Origin: Bacteroidales bacterium
Lineage (GTDB): Bacteria > Bacteroidota > Bacteroidia > Bacteroidales > P3
Reading direction: 5' to 3'
DNA: 42,782 nucleotides
Assembly (NCBI GenBank): GCA_017646685.1
Contig: JAGCLZ010000005.1
Coordinates: forward strand, 1 to 42,782
Below are positions 16,569 to 24,281 of this stretch, one piece after another. The position numbers were made by a program, and so were the translations under genes. Positions within the stretch are counted from its first letter, which is position 1, and the number at the start of each line of letters is the position of its first letter. Below the pieces are notes generated by a model. That model had not been told where the DNA came from. It saw only the letters and a list, made by a program, of their open reading frames with translations, and did not search any database.

Positions 16569-17564
16569 TTAGAATTTCTTTCCAAATACTATGCTTGTAA
16601 ATGTCATCCACAAGGTTTTGAGGTCGAACCATAGTGACCGATGTTCCAAATAATAAAGGTCATACTCCAAACGTTTTACCATTTTTTCTATGGTGTCGGT
16701 ATAGCCGTTGTATAGGGTGGCATAGCTTGTCACACCTGGACGGATTTGATACAGATAATCATATCGTGGGTCGATTTTCTTTATTTGGTCGATAAAGAAT
16801 TTCCTTTCGGGTCTGTAGCCTACAAACGACATGTCGCCTACAAATACATTCCATAGCTGTGGCAGTTCGTCCAAGTGGTGAGCACGTATAAATTTTCCAA
16901 CTTTAGTAAGGCGTGGGTCGTTTTCGCCACCGGCATGGCTTAATGCCGGACCAAATTTTTCGGCATCCATACGCATAGAGCGGAACTTGTAAATATAGAA
17001 AGGTCTTCCAAAACGTCCGATACGTTCTTGCTTGTAGATGGCAGGACCACGGTCTTCCAATCTAACAGCCAGGTATGTGATAAGAAATAGTGGAGAAAAA
17101 ACAATCATGACAATTATAGATATTATCAAATCTATAATTCGCTTAATCTCGTGTTCGAAAACCGACATGTGATCCTTTATAAATCTGTGGTCCGGTACAA
17201 GGTCATCTATGGTTTGTTCCGGAAAAATACGATCGGCTGATAAGATATCCACCAACCATAAATTATACTCTTTCTCGTTCCATTTCACGGGATTTAGAAA
17301 ATGAAAACCTTGTTCATTATTGCTGCGCGATTCCAATATTTTGGTAAATGCATTATACGTACTTTCGTCCACAGTAATTGCAGGCATTTTCAGCCTATCG
17401 GAAAACGAAACTAAGTGCAAAAAGTCATCACGTATAGCCATGCAGTATACCGCAAAAGCACTCTTGTCGTATGCCGTCCAAGTGCCTATTTTGCTACTCT
17501 TATAAAAATATATGGCAGTACCATCATTGTACTGCTCATTGATAGTAATATCTTCTAAATTCAT
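16569..17564 (-). CDS. Undecaprenyl-phosphate sugar-1-phosphate transferase (bacterial sugar transferase family) with an unusual N-terminal domain
   Basis: Initiates glycan assembly by moving a sugar-phosphate from a UDP-sugar to the lipid carrier at the inner membrane. The C-terminal 200 residues hold the family core: one hydrophobic reentrant segment (about 143-165), KQERIGRFGRPFYIYKFRSMR, DPRLTKVGKFIRAHHLDELPQLWNVFVGDMSFVGYRPER. This lone segment indicates a PglC-like monophosphotopic catalytic unit rather than a WcaJ-type protein with four extra spans. The first ~130 residues are soluble, lack membrane spans and match no domain I know. Usual RKTSLDELPQ reads RAHHLDELPQ here. It is the most downstream enzyme of the leftward locus. 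Confidence 0.9.
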   Translation of the reverse strand: MNLEDITINEQYNDGTAIYFYKSSKIGTWTAYDKSAFAVYCMAIRDDFLHLVSFSDRLKMPAITVDESTYNAFTKILESRSNNEQGFHFLNPVKWNEKEYNLWLVDILSADRIFPEQTIDDLVPDHRFIKDHMSVFEHEIKRIIDLIISIIVMIVFSPLFLITYLAVRLEDRGPAIYKQERIGRFGRPFYIYKFRSMRMDAEKFGPALSHAGGENDPRLTKVGKFIRAHHLDELPQLWNVFVGDMSFVGYRPERKFFIDQIKKIDPRYDYLYQIRPGVTSYATLYNGYTDTIEKMVKRLEYDLYYLEHRSLWFDLKTLWMTFTSIVFGKKF

Positions 17565-17687
17565 GGTAATTAGAAATTTTGTGATGTAAATATTGCCGTA
17601 ACTTACAATACTTTATGTTTTTGTTCTAAAAATGTATTCGTTTTTTCGATATTATACTACTGAGATGGTTGTAAGCTGTCCTATTTG

Positions 17688-18455
17688 CTAACAACCTATT
17701 TTTTGTTTGAATTTCTTGTAAAAATAATATGGTAGGAAATAGAATACCAAAAGAATGAATGATGTCAACTTATTATATTTCTCTACTTTATTGTATAAGT
17801 TGAAGTTAGCTTTTAGTAGCCTTATTTTACTCGACGATAGGCCATTGCTATCCCTATAAATAGCCAAGTATTTATCTTTTATACCATAAGCAAACTTAGT
17901 TTTCTTTATAATGCTTAGCCACAAACCCCAGTCTTGTCTTTTTCTGATTGTAGGCATGTAAATTTTACCTATGTTTTTGGTGTCGTATATTGCAGTAAGG
18001 CAACCTATTCCATTGTCTCGTGTCAGTGTTTTATAACTCAGTCGGTTTAAGCAGGTAACTTTGCTGACAATGTCTCCGGATTGATTACATACATCGTATG
18101 ACGAATATGTAAGTTCATAGCCATTATCAAGCATAAATTTTATTTGTACTTCCAATTTATTGGGCATCCATCTATCATCACTATCCAAAAAAGCGATAAA
18201 TCTTCCCTTGGCTTCTTTTATAGAGTTATTTCTTGCTACTCCGGCACCGCTATTTTCATTTAAGCAGAAAAGTTTCACTCTACTATCCGTTTCGGCATAC
18301 TGCTTTATAATATCTCTCGAATTATCGGTAGAACAGTCGTCTGTTATAAGCAATTCCCAATTTGTGTATGTTTGAGCAATAACAGATTCTATAGCTTCCG
18401 AAATATACTTAGCCGAATTATACGACGGCATTATTATGGATACTAGTTCATTCAT
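17688..18455 (-). CDS. Glycosyltransferase family 2
   Basis: The 255-residue protein has the GT-A fold start VSIIMPSYNSAKYISEAIESV, nucleotide-binding TDDCSTDNS, ENSGAGVARNNSI and the metal-binding DSDD motif at about residues 91-94. RKRQDWGLWL near residue 170 is the usual acceptor-side segment of capsule GT2 enzymes. The C-terminus has one hydrophobic stretch (SFILLVFYFLPYYFYKK) that may lie on the inner membrane. It adds one sugar to the lipid-linked repeat; donor and linkage cannot be told. Four bases separate it from the TupA-like gene upstream. Confidence 0.88.
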   Translation of the reverse strand: MNELVSIIMPSYNSAKYISEAIESVIAQTYTNWELLITDDCSTDNSRDIIKQYAETDSRVKLFCLNENSGAGVARNNSIKEAKGRFIAFLDSDDRWMPNKLEVQIKFMLDNGYELTYSSYDVCNQSGDIVSKVTCLNRLSYKTLTRDNGIGCLTAIYDTKNIGKIYMPTIRKRQDWGLWLSIIKKTKFAYGIKDKYLAIYRDSNGLSSSKIRLLKANFNLYNKVEKYNKLTSFILLVFYFLPYYFYKKFKQKIGC

Positions 18456-18459
18456 ATAT

Positions 18460-19347
18460 TCACCCTTTGTAGTTCAAATCAATCATATCTCCTAATTTAT
18501 ATTCCCACTCATGTGGTGTTATTGGTGTATATCCGCCGGCAGGGTGAAAAGTCATTTCTCCAAAATATATTTGATTATTGTGAATATATAAATCTACACG
18601 AACAAATGAGATTCCTTTGGAAAGTTTTTCGGCCACTATCTTCATTTGTTCTAATTCTTTTGGTTTTTCTATTGATAAATTGCAAACATCGTTTGCAGTC
18701 GTAAAACCGGCTTTTACCCAATTCATATCATAAAATAGTTTTTTATGATTGCCTTGCCTATCTATATATAATTCTACGAACTTAGGAATTCCATTAAAAC
18801 AGAAAAATTTATAATCTGTAATATTGTATTCAAGCATTTTCTCACAAATCAATGAAGAGTTACCTTTGTATTGTGGTTCTCGTGACAGATAGTATGGCTT
18901 AACTTTTAGCCAACTTTTCAGTATCTTTTTTGTTTTATCAATATCTAATTTTGATTTATCTTTGCAGATAAGGTTATAACCACTGCCTTTGGTGAGTTTT
19001 ATAACAAATTCATTTGGTAAAGAATTGAAATCTATTTCATCCACATCATTATATACTCCACTCCCTTCAAGAGGAATTAAATATTCTTCTCCAAGTATAT
19101 TTTTGACAAAACTACGTACTTTGTATTTATCTGTCAAAATTTCCTCGTTAGGGTGGGCGGGATGTGTTTTTAAATATTGTAGTTTCTCACTAAATGTTGT
19201 AGGATTGTTTATATTCATCCATTTGTACGAACACTTAAATCGTTTGTGCATTATAAATCCAAGTACATTATGGAATATTGTATCAGGTAAAATTCTGAAA
19301 ACATTTTTGCACAAAAAATACCATTGATTTCTGTAAATTCCTGCCAT
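18460..19347 (-). CDS. TupA-like ATP-grasp protein of the polysaccharide locus
   Basis: The 295-residue protein matches the TupA-like ATP-grasp family found in capsule and teichuronopeptide loci. It has the N-terminal NPTTFSEKLQYLK, LTDKYKVRSFVKNILGEEYLIPL, LPNEFVIKLTKGSGYNLICKDKS (ATP-binding strand and glycine loop), then ITDYKFFCFNGIPKF, FVRVDLYIHNNQIYFGEMTFHPAGGY (metal-binding Glu and the strand before it). ATP-grasp enzymes form amide or peptide bonds through acyl-phosphates; TupA in Bacillus was linked to polyglutamate of teichuronopeptide. This suggests an amino-acid or other amide substituent on the glycan (inference). The start at 19347 gives a family-like N-terminus. Confidence 0.82.
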   Translation of the reverse strand: MAGIYRNQWYFLCKNVFRILPDTIFHNVLGFIMHKRFKCSYKWMNINNPTTFSEKLQYLKTHPAHPNEEILTDKYKVRSFVKNILGEEYLIPLEGSGVYNDVDEIDFNSLPNEFVIKLTKGSGYNLICKDKSKLDIDKTKKILKSWLKVKPYYLSREPQYKGNSSLICEKMLEYNITDYKFFCFNGIPKFVELYIDRQGNHKKLFYDMNWVKAGFTTANDVCNLSIEKPKELEQMKIVAEKLSKGISFVRVDLYIHNNQIYFGEMTFHPAGGYTPITPHEWEYKLGDMIDLNYKG

Positions 19348-19386
19348 AAAAATAATATCGTTATTCTTTAGCTATTTTCTGTAATT

Positions 19387-20259
19387 TTAATAGATAGCTC
19401 TAATACATTCTTTCAAATCTTTAAAAAGGTATTTTATAGGTGTGCTAAAAAGCGATTTTAGCATATATTTCGTTATAGTAATAAATCCTATTGATTTGAA
19501 TTTATATGCAATGCCGAATAGATTTATATGATATTTAAATTTTCCAATAGTTTTTAGATAGTTGTTGATGTTTTTAGCAACGTTATATCTACAATTTGTT
19601 ACGGCTAAAGAAACTTGTTTTACCAACGAATTGGAGGATTCTGTAACTATATATAAAGTTCGATCCGAAACCTCTATATTTTTTGAAGCATGCCCTACTT
19701 TTACAGAAAACATGGCATCGTTGGAGGCTATTACTTCATCAAATTTAATATTATTCTCATTTATTATTTTATAGGATATTATTTTGCCCCAAGGCCAATA
19801 CATTTTGTATTTTAAAATATCTTTATCATTATTGGATTGTGATATTTTTTTCATATAAAAGCGTTTCCGATTGGACGGTTCCAATGTGTCTGAATAAACA
19901 CTATCACAATGAAAATATACAATATCACTCTTATTGTCTTTGTAATTCTCAAAAATCTCTTCAGCATCTTTTGAATAGAAATCATCGGCATCTAAAAATG
20001 TTACCCATTTAGTATTGTTATCTATTTTACTCAAACCAATGTTTCTTGCACGTCCTGCACCTTTGCCTGATTTATCAAATACTACTATGGTATTCTTCCT
20101 ATTTAATCCTGGGAAATTCTTGAAATCAACTTTTGACTTATCACTATTATCGTCAACAATAATTACTTGTATATCGTCCTTTTCCGGTATAGAATCCAAA
20201 GCACGTTGAAGTAAATCAGGATAATTTTTATGAGGTATTATTATACTATAGTTATACAT
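19387..20259 (-). CDS. Glycosyltransferase family 2
   Basis: The 290-residue protein starts YSIIIPHKNYPDLLQRALDSI, with VIIVDDNSD, GAGRARNIGL and FLDADD (metal-binding DxD-like) near residue 92, all typical of GT2. The region after residue 150 (MYWPWGKIISYKII, SNDAMFSVKVG) matches the acceptor-side part of capsule GT2 enzymes. The C-terminal 60 residues are basic and amphipathic, consistent with peripheral inner-membrane attachment. It lies 40 bases upstream of the TupA-like gene and 226 bases downstream of the HU-like genes. Confidence 0.88.
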   Translation of the reverse strand: MYNYSIIIPHKNYPDLLQRALDSIPEKDDIQVIIVDDNSDKSKVDFKNFPGLNRKNTIVVFDKSGKGAGRARNIGLSKIDNNTKWVTFLDADDFYSKDAEEIFENYKDNKSDIVYFHCDSVYSDTLEPSNRKRFYMKKISQSNNDKDILKYKMYWPWGKIISYKIINENNIKFDEVIASNDAMFSVKVGHASKNIEVSDRTLYIVTESSNSLVKQVSLAVTNCRYNVAKNINNYLKTIGKFKYHINLFGIAYKFKSIGFITITKYMLKSLFSTPIKYLFKDLKECIRAIY

Positions 20260-20398
20260 TTAGTTTATGATATTTATTTCTCAAACCAAGTTTTTTTATG
20301 GAAATTGGATCTCATTGAATTGTAGTACAAAAATGGAAATTGACATATTGACAGATTCTGTTTAATATTGCCATTGTTTTTGATATTTAATGAGATAA

Positions 20399-20458
20399 AT
20401 TAAAGGTAAAAGACTGTTGAATAATGCTTAACATTATGCTTTTGTCCTTTACCTTAAT
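20399..20458 (-). terminator. Hairpin after the HU-like genes
   Basis: Left arm ATTAAAGGTAAAAGAC (20399-20414) pairs, with one bulge, with GTCCTTTACCTTAAT (20444-20458), and an inner ATAATG/CATTAT stem continues it. It lies 28-87 bases downstream of the last HU-like stop codon. No T-run follows on the minus strand, so it may be a processing or attenuator structure rather than a true terminator. Confidence 0.35.
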
Positions 20459-20485
20459 ACTTTTACAGGTTACAAAACTTTACTA

Positions 20486-20983
20486 TTATCCAACCAAATC
20501 TCCATCAGGACCGGTGTTGCCACCGCCCGGAGTGGTACCTCCACCTTGGTTGCCTGAGTCGTTGCCGCCTTCTGTGCCATCGGCGTTGATATGAGCACTA
20601 TCCAAATTAGCTTTGGCGAATTTTATGGTACCGAATTTGGTGTCCATAGTAGAGGTTGGACGATAGCGAACGCCTTTTTTCTTGATGCTCTTTTCGTTGG
20701 CTTCTTCCAATGTATCTACAGCCACGGCGTTGATATAGGGTGTGAATATTCCCAGGCCTTCGGCTTCCACCACAAAGGCTTCCATCAAATAATGGGTTAT
20801 ACCTTTGGCAAAGGCTTCCAAAAAAGCGTATGCCTCGGCCTTGTGTATGGTGGTACGTTCTTCCAAAAGTTCGGCTATGCGGTCGGTGCTCATCGTGGTG
20901 GCACGCACTATCTTAGGATAATATTTTATCTCTTCGCCTGCCGAGGTATTCACCTTCTTCTTCTCTATAGTGTATTGTATCAT
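20486..20983 (-). CDS. HU-like DNA-binding protein with glycine-rich C-terminal tail (HU-HIG family)
   Basis: The 165-residue protein belongs to the Bacteroidota HU-like group: an extended start (QYTIEKKKVNTSAGEEIKYYPKIV), then an HU-type helix pair STDRIAELLEERTTIHKAEAYAFLEAFAKGITHYLMEAF, the beta arm VVEAEGLGIFTPYI and VRYRPTSTM. Standard HU is about 90 residues. Unlike its two neighbours it ends in a roughly 27-residue Gly/Asn/Pro/Asp tail (from about 139), rich in GG and acidic at its end. This tail type is known in the HU-HIG group. The ATG at 20983 lies 3 bases after the preceding HU stop, so the pair is certainly co-transcribed. Confidence 0.82.
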   Translation of the reverse strand: MIQYTIEKKKVNTSAGEEIKYYPKIVRATTMSTDRIAELLEERTTIHKAEAYAFLEAFAKGITHYLMEAFVVEAEGLGIFTPYINAVAVDTLEEANEKSIKKKGVRYRPTSTMDTKFGTIKFAKANLDSAHINADGTEGGNDSGNQGGGTTPGGGNTGPDGDLVG

Positions 20984-20986
20984 GGC

Positions 20987-21391
20987 TTATTCGTGTTTTA
21001 GTTTAAACTTACGGGTTTCTTGCACAGGGGCGTTGTCTATGGCATCCCTCAATTTGGTGGCGGGACGGAAGTTTACCACCACCTTTTCGATGTTGTCGGT
21101 AGTAACCTCTTCCACGCTGGCACTGCCTTTGGTGCGGAAGTTGGGGCTGAACACCCCAAGATTTTTAAGGTTAACCCCCATTCCAAGATTGATGTTTTCC
21201 TCGATGATGGTAGCCAACGAACGGTAGAGGAGCGAGACATCTTGCTCCGACAGCGTGGAGTTGCGTTGGATAAACTCCTTCAATTCAGCATCGGTAACCC
21301 TACCTTGGTTCGACGTTGCTACAATGTACTTTTCGCCTTTATTTTTGCCAAGGCGAACATTTGTTTTTTTCTTTTTATAAACAAAAGCCAT
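20987..21391 (-). CDS. HU-like DNA-binding protein (HU-HIG family)
   Basis: The 134-residue protein has the same architecture as its neighbours: basic start VYKKKKTNVRLGKNKGEKYIVAT, helix pair VTDAELKEFIQRNSTLSEQDVSLLYRSLATIIEENINLG, then GVNLKNLGVFSPNF, where HU proteins carry the DNA-clasping arm base, and VVVNFRPATKLRDAI. It is likely a dimeric, DNA-bending nucleoid-type protein in the cytosol. The three paralogues differ widely in sequence, so the triplication is old or the copies are specialised. The intergenic stretch upstream is T-rich low-complexity sequence. Confidence 0.85.
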   Translation of the reverse strand: MAFVYKKKKTNVRLGKNKGEKYIVATSNQGRVTDAELKEFIQRNSTLSEQDVSLLYRSLATIIEENINLGMGVNLKNLGVFSPNFRTKGSASVEEVTTDNIEKVVVNFRPATKLRDAIDNAPVQETRKFKLKHE

Positions 21392-21521
21392 TTTGACCTC
21401 CAGTTTTAAAGAATGAATAATTTATTTAATTCAGCTATTGGCTATTTGCCTTTAGCTTTTTACTTTTTTATTTTTTTACTTTTTTACTTTAGCTTTTTTG
21501 CCACCGGCTAATCGCCAACAG
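21392..21521. repeat. T-rich low-complexity spacer between HU-like genes
   Basis: Irregular repeats of CTTTTTACTTTTTTA-like units run from about 21451 to 21500 between the second and third HU-like genes. Read on the minus strand it is an A-rich leader for the 20987-21391 gene. Such A-tracts bend DNA, but no defined site is visible. Confidence 0.4.
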
Positions 21522-21905
21522 TTATTTCCTATTGATTCTCATTTTCAGTTTTTTGAGAGCCTTTTTTATTGTAGGCGAAGGCTTGTAGATGATGCTTACC
21601 TTTTTCACTGTATTAAGGTTAAGCTCTTCGGCACTATCCATGGCTGTCGCCTTTAGCGAAGGCTCGAAAGTGCCAAGATTCTCCAATCGGACGCCACGTC
21701 CTTGTTGTAAATTCTCGATAATTATTGTGGATAGCTCACCCAATACAAATCCAACCTCAAACTCGCTAAGCGTAGTCCGTTCAACAATCAGTTTTTTTAC
21801 AGTCTCAAACTCCATCGGGTGTATGGGGTTAAGTTTCAACAAGTGGACTTCTTTGTTAACCCCATTGCAATTTAGTGTTCTTTTTGTCGGAATAAGGTTA
21901 ATCAT
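21522..21905 (-). CDS. HU-like DNA-binding protein (HU-HIG family), first of the triplet
   Basis: The 127-residue protein has start INLIPTKRTLNCNGVNKEVHLLK, helix pair EFETVKKLIVERTTLSEFEVGFVLGELSTIIIENLQQG, arm-base GVRLENLGTFEPSL, and VSIIYKPSPTIKKALKKLKM. It lacks the glycine tail. It is the promoter-proximal gene of the triplet; the region just upstream holds two tandem arrays (21922-21984 and 21989-22076), the second of palindromic operator-like sites, so autoregulation by these proteins is a reasonable guess but not shown. No Bacteroidota -7 box is seen directly upstream. Confidence 0.84.
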   Translation of the reverse strand: MINLIPTKRTLNCNGVNKEVHLLKLNPIHPMEFETVKKLIVERTTLSEFEVGFVLGELSTIIIENLQQGRGVRLENLGTFEPSLKATAMDSAEELNLNTVKKVSIIYKPSPTIKKALKKLKMRINRK

Positions 21906-21921
21906 AATATTATGTGTTTAT

Positions 21922-21984
21922 GGTTGCGAAACTTGACCTTTTGGTTACGAAACTTGATCTAGTGGTTGCGAAGCTTGACCTTTT
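21922..21984. repeat. Three tandem 21-bp repeats upstream of the HU-like triplet
   Basis: Exactly contiguous copies at 21922-21942, 21943-21963 and 21964-21984, each beginning GGTTRCGAARCTTGA. Copies 1 and 3 differ at one base; copy 2 differs at four or five. The period equals two turns of B-DNA. The array begins 17 bases upstream of the ATG at 21905. Confidence 0.85.
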
Positions 21985-21988
21985 GGGG

Positions 21989-22076
21989 TAAAATGTGCCA
22001 CATTTTAGAGTAAAAAGTGCCACATTTTTGGGTAAAAAGTGGCACTTTTTTAGGCAAAATGTGCCACTTTTTCATA
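21989..22076. repeat. Four tandem 22-bp repeats, each a 17-bp palindrome
   Basis: Contiguous copies at 21989-22010, 22011-22032, 22033-22054 and 22055-22076. Each contains a dyad of consensus AAAAWGTGSCACWTTTT. The first and third copies are perfect palindromes around the central base, the other two have one mismatch. The 22-bp period places the centres on nearly the same helix face. This looks like a cooperative operator array. Confidence 0.85.
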
Positions 22077-22179
22077 CCTTACCTCCCTTTTTTCAACGAT
22101 AACCTCAAGGAATTCTACTAAAAGGTAAGGTTTTTCAACGGGATTGAGGGGGGAAGATTAGTTGTATATCACCAACTTT

Positions 22180-23145
22180 TTAATGTTTTCTATTGAATTT
22201 CTGCATCAATCTATATACTTGATATGTTTTTCGAGGAAATAATGAAAATAAAAATCCTTCCACTTTATATTTTAATATATTGGATTTCTTTAAGTATTTA
22301 AATAGATTCCGATTGTCATACATATCATCACAAAATCTATTTATAATCTCATTATTATCCGTGTTTAATAACTCAAACAAAGCTTCGTTTAGCAACAAGG
22401 AAATTTGATTATAATAGATGATTTTGTAATCAAAATCAACTTTTCCCATGAAATTGTTTAAGCTTTTTGCAACAATAATTCTATCGTGGCTTTTTTTAGG
22501 ATTAAAACTCCTTGTTATTGAATTCGGATTTTGATATACAAAATAAAGTATCTCATTAGTATATCCCAAGCGTTCTAAAAAATAATATGCACGATATGTA
22601 AACTCATTATCTTCGTGAAAGATCCCTTTATAAAAGGATAAATCATTATCCTTCAAAAAATCTCTTTTATATATTGTAAACGGAGCACAAACTTTACATT
22701 TTTTTTGAGACATTGCATCAGTACCTTTTATTATTTCATTTTCATTAAAAGAAAAACGTCGTACATCATTACCATCAATATGATTGGCTGCACAAATTGC
22801 CAATGCTTCAAGATTTTGATTGTATAATTGCTCTAAAAGTCTGCCTAAGCAATTTTCTTTTATCCAATCATCCGAGTCCACGAACCACACATAGTCCCCT
22901 TGGGCTACCGAAAGTCCTGTGTTGCGTGCTGCACTAAGTCCACAATTGGGTTGCGATATAATTGTTATGTTATTGTAATCCTTGGTAATGCGTTCGGCTA
23001 TCTGCAAACTGCCATCGGGGCTACCATCGTTTATAACCACTATTTCGTAATCCTCGCAAGGAATATCTTGCTTTAAACAAGACATCAAACATCTTTCGAT
23101 ATACAACTCTACATTGTACATCGGTATAATTATTGAAAGTTTCAT
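22180..23145 (-). CDS. Glycosyltransferase family 2
   Basis: The 321-residue protein is a textbook capsule GT2: LSIIIPMYNVELYIERCLMSCL, IVVINDGSPDGS (nucleotide site), NCGLSAARNTGL, and VDSDDWI (metal-binding, near residue 92). The rest (GIFHEDNEFTYRAYYFLE near 190) is the acceptor-side region with the catalytic-base HEDNEF. It likely transfers a hexose or HexNAc to the growing lipid-linked repeat at the inner membrane. It lies 11 bases downstream of the EpsG-like gene and 274 bases upstream of the HU-like triplet. Confidence 0.9.
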   Translation of the reverse strand: MKLSIIIPMYNVELYIERCLMSCLKQDIPCEDYEIVVINDGSPDGSLQIAERITKDYNNITIISQPNCGLSAARNTGLSVAQGDYVWFVDSDDWIKENCLGRLLEQLYNQNLEALAICAANHIDGNDVRRFSFNENEIIKGTDAMSQKKCKVCAPFTIYKRDFLKDNDLSFYKGIFHEDNEFTYRAYYFLERLGYTNEILYFVYQNPNSITRSFNPKKSHDRIIVAKSLNNFMGKVDFDYKIIYYNQISLLLNEALFELLNTDNNEIINRFCDDMYDNRNLFKYLKKSNILKYKVEGFLFSLFPRKTYQVYRLMQKFNRKH

Positions 23146-23156
23146 AAGTGAAATAT

Positions 23157-24275
23157 TTATTGACCTGCAACTATGTATATATCATACATATATTTGATTA
23201 ATAAAAAAAGAAATCCGGATATAACGCATAATGCCATGTGTTTTTTTTGCATCATTTCGTTTCGATACAAATATACGACAATAATTGTTGAAGGAATCAT
23301 ACTCATAAATAGGACTCGGTACACAAATGTAACAAATGTACTGCCCATAAATGTAAAAGCAATAGATGCCAATACAAAACCAAGTGCTACCTTATAAAAA
23401 CGCAATATTTCGATAGAGCATTTTTTGTATTCTTCATTGAAAAATAAAGATATTGAACTTAAAATAAATGGTATATAAAACGAAGCATATTGTAATATAC
23501 TAATTATTCGTCCGGCAATTCCTTTTTCGACTTCTCTATCAGAATAACCCTGCATCTTTTTAGCCACAACTTCATCAGTTGCATCAGAAAAAGCAATTAA
23601 ATAAAAATAGTCTTTCAAAACCCCTACCAACAAAGGAATTGCAACTAATATCACTATCAAAGTCCATTTTTTTATTGGAATAAATAACATAAACGTCATG
23701 GCTATCATAATAACAGCACTACTATGAAATTCACGAGAAAGCAATATTAGAGAAATGCCTATTATATAACTGAATAATTTTACTTTATTAGGTCGGCATA
23801 AAAAAGATAATCCATAAAAATAAACAGCCATAGCTAAACTAACACGTGCATAACTAAATATAATGGAATGTGTAGCAATGAGTAATAGAGCGGCATAGTA
23901 AACTGGGACTTGCATACGTTTTGCTGTTTGACAAAAAAGGTAGAATGCACCGCCCCATACAATGGTTCTGAATAATAGATAATTATTTCCGACAAAAAGT
24001 CCTATTTTGTAATAAATTTCTTCGCCTACGTAAGCACTGTAGCTTGAGTATCCATGTACTCTTTCCATCATGTGAAAGAAATCACCCTTCAAGCAATGTG
24101 TTACAATGAAAAATCCTATAAAAAATATTGTCCAATTTTGATTTGATTTGTTTACTGTACTTTGATTTTGATATAGCAATCCCTTTCGGTAATTGTTGCT
24201 AAAAAGTATTGAGTAGAATAATAGACAATAAAAGCTAGTAAAAAGATTTGGCTCTTGAAATGGGAAGTCAAACAT
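23157..24275 (-). CDS. EpsG-family membrane protein, probable polysaccharide polymerase
   Basis: The 372-residue integral membrane protein has about 9-10 hydrophobic spans and the EpsG pattern: Asn/Tyr-rich early periplasmic loop (FFHMMERVHGYSSYSAYVGEEIYY), a strongly hydrophobic block after SRVSLAMA-type sequence (YARVSLAMAVYFYGLSF), then SREFHSSAVIMI. The R-x-x-x-A and REFHSSA motifs are typical of EpsG/Wzy-like polymerases that join repeat units on the periplasmic side. It stands between GT2 and the glycerophosphotransferase genes with gaps of 11 and 6 bases, so it is the polymerase candidate of this locus. Confidence 0.8.
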   Translation of the reverse strand: MFDFPFQEPNLFTSFYCLLFYSILFSNNYRKGLLYQNQSTVNKSNQNWTIFFIGFFIVTHCLKGDFFHMMERVHGYSSYSAYVGEEIYYKIGLFVGNNYLLFRTIVWGGAFYLFCQTAKRMQVPVYYAALLLIATHSIIFSYARVSLAMAVYFYGLSFLCRPNKVKLFSYIIGISLILLSREFHSSAVIMIAMTFMLFIPIKKWTLIVILVAIPLLVGVLKDYFYLIAFSDATDEVVAKKMQGYSDREVEKGIAGRIISILQYASFYIPFILSSISLFFNEEYKKCSIEILRFYKVALGFVLASIAFTFMGSTFVTFVYRVLFMSMIPSTIIVVYLYRNEMMQKKHMALCVISGFLFLLIKYMYDIYIVAGQ

Positions 24276-24281
24276 TTTGAA

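Noticed and set aside
20260..20485. Possible gene or RNA between the HU-like triplet and the next glycosyltransferase.
   Set aside because: Only a weak hairpin is visible; no coding frame or known RNA pattern.
21959..22075. A 38-codon frame on the minus strand reading through the palindromic array (start MKKWHILPKK).
   Set aside because: Its sequence is fully explained by the 21/22-bp repeats; no ribosome-binding or conservation evidence, and it ends within the array.
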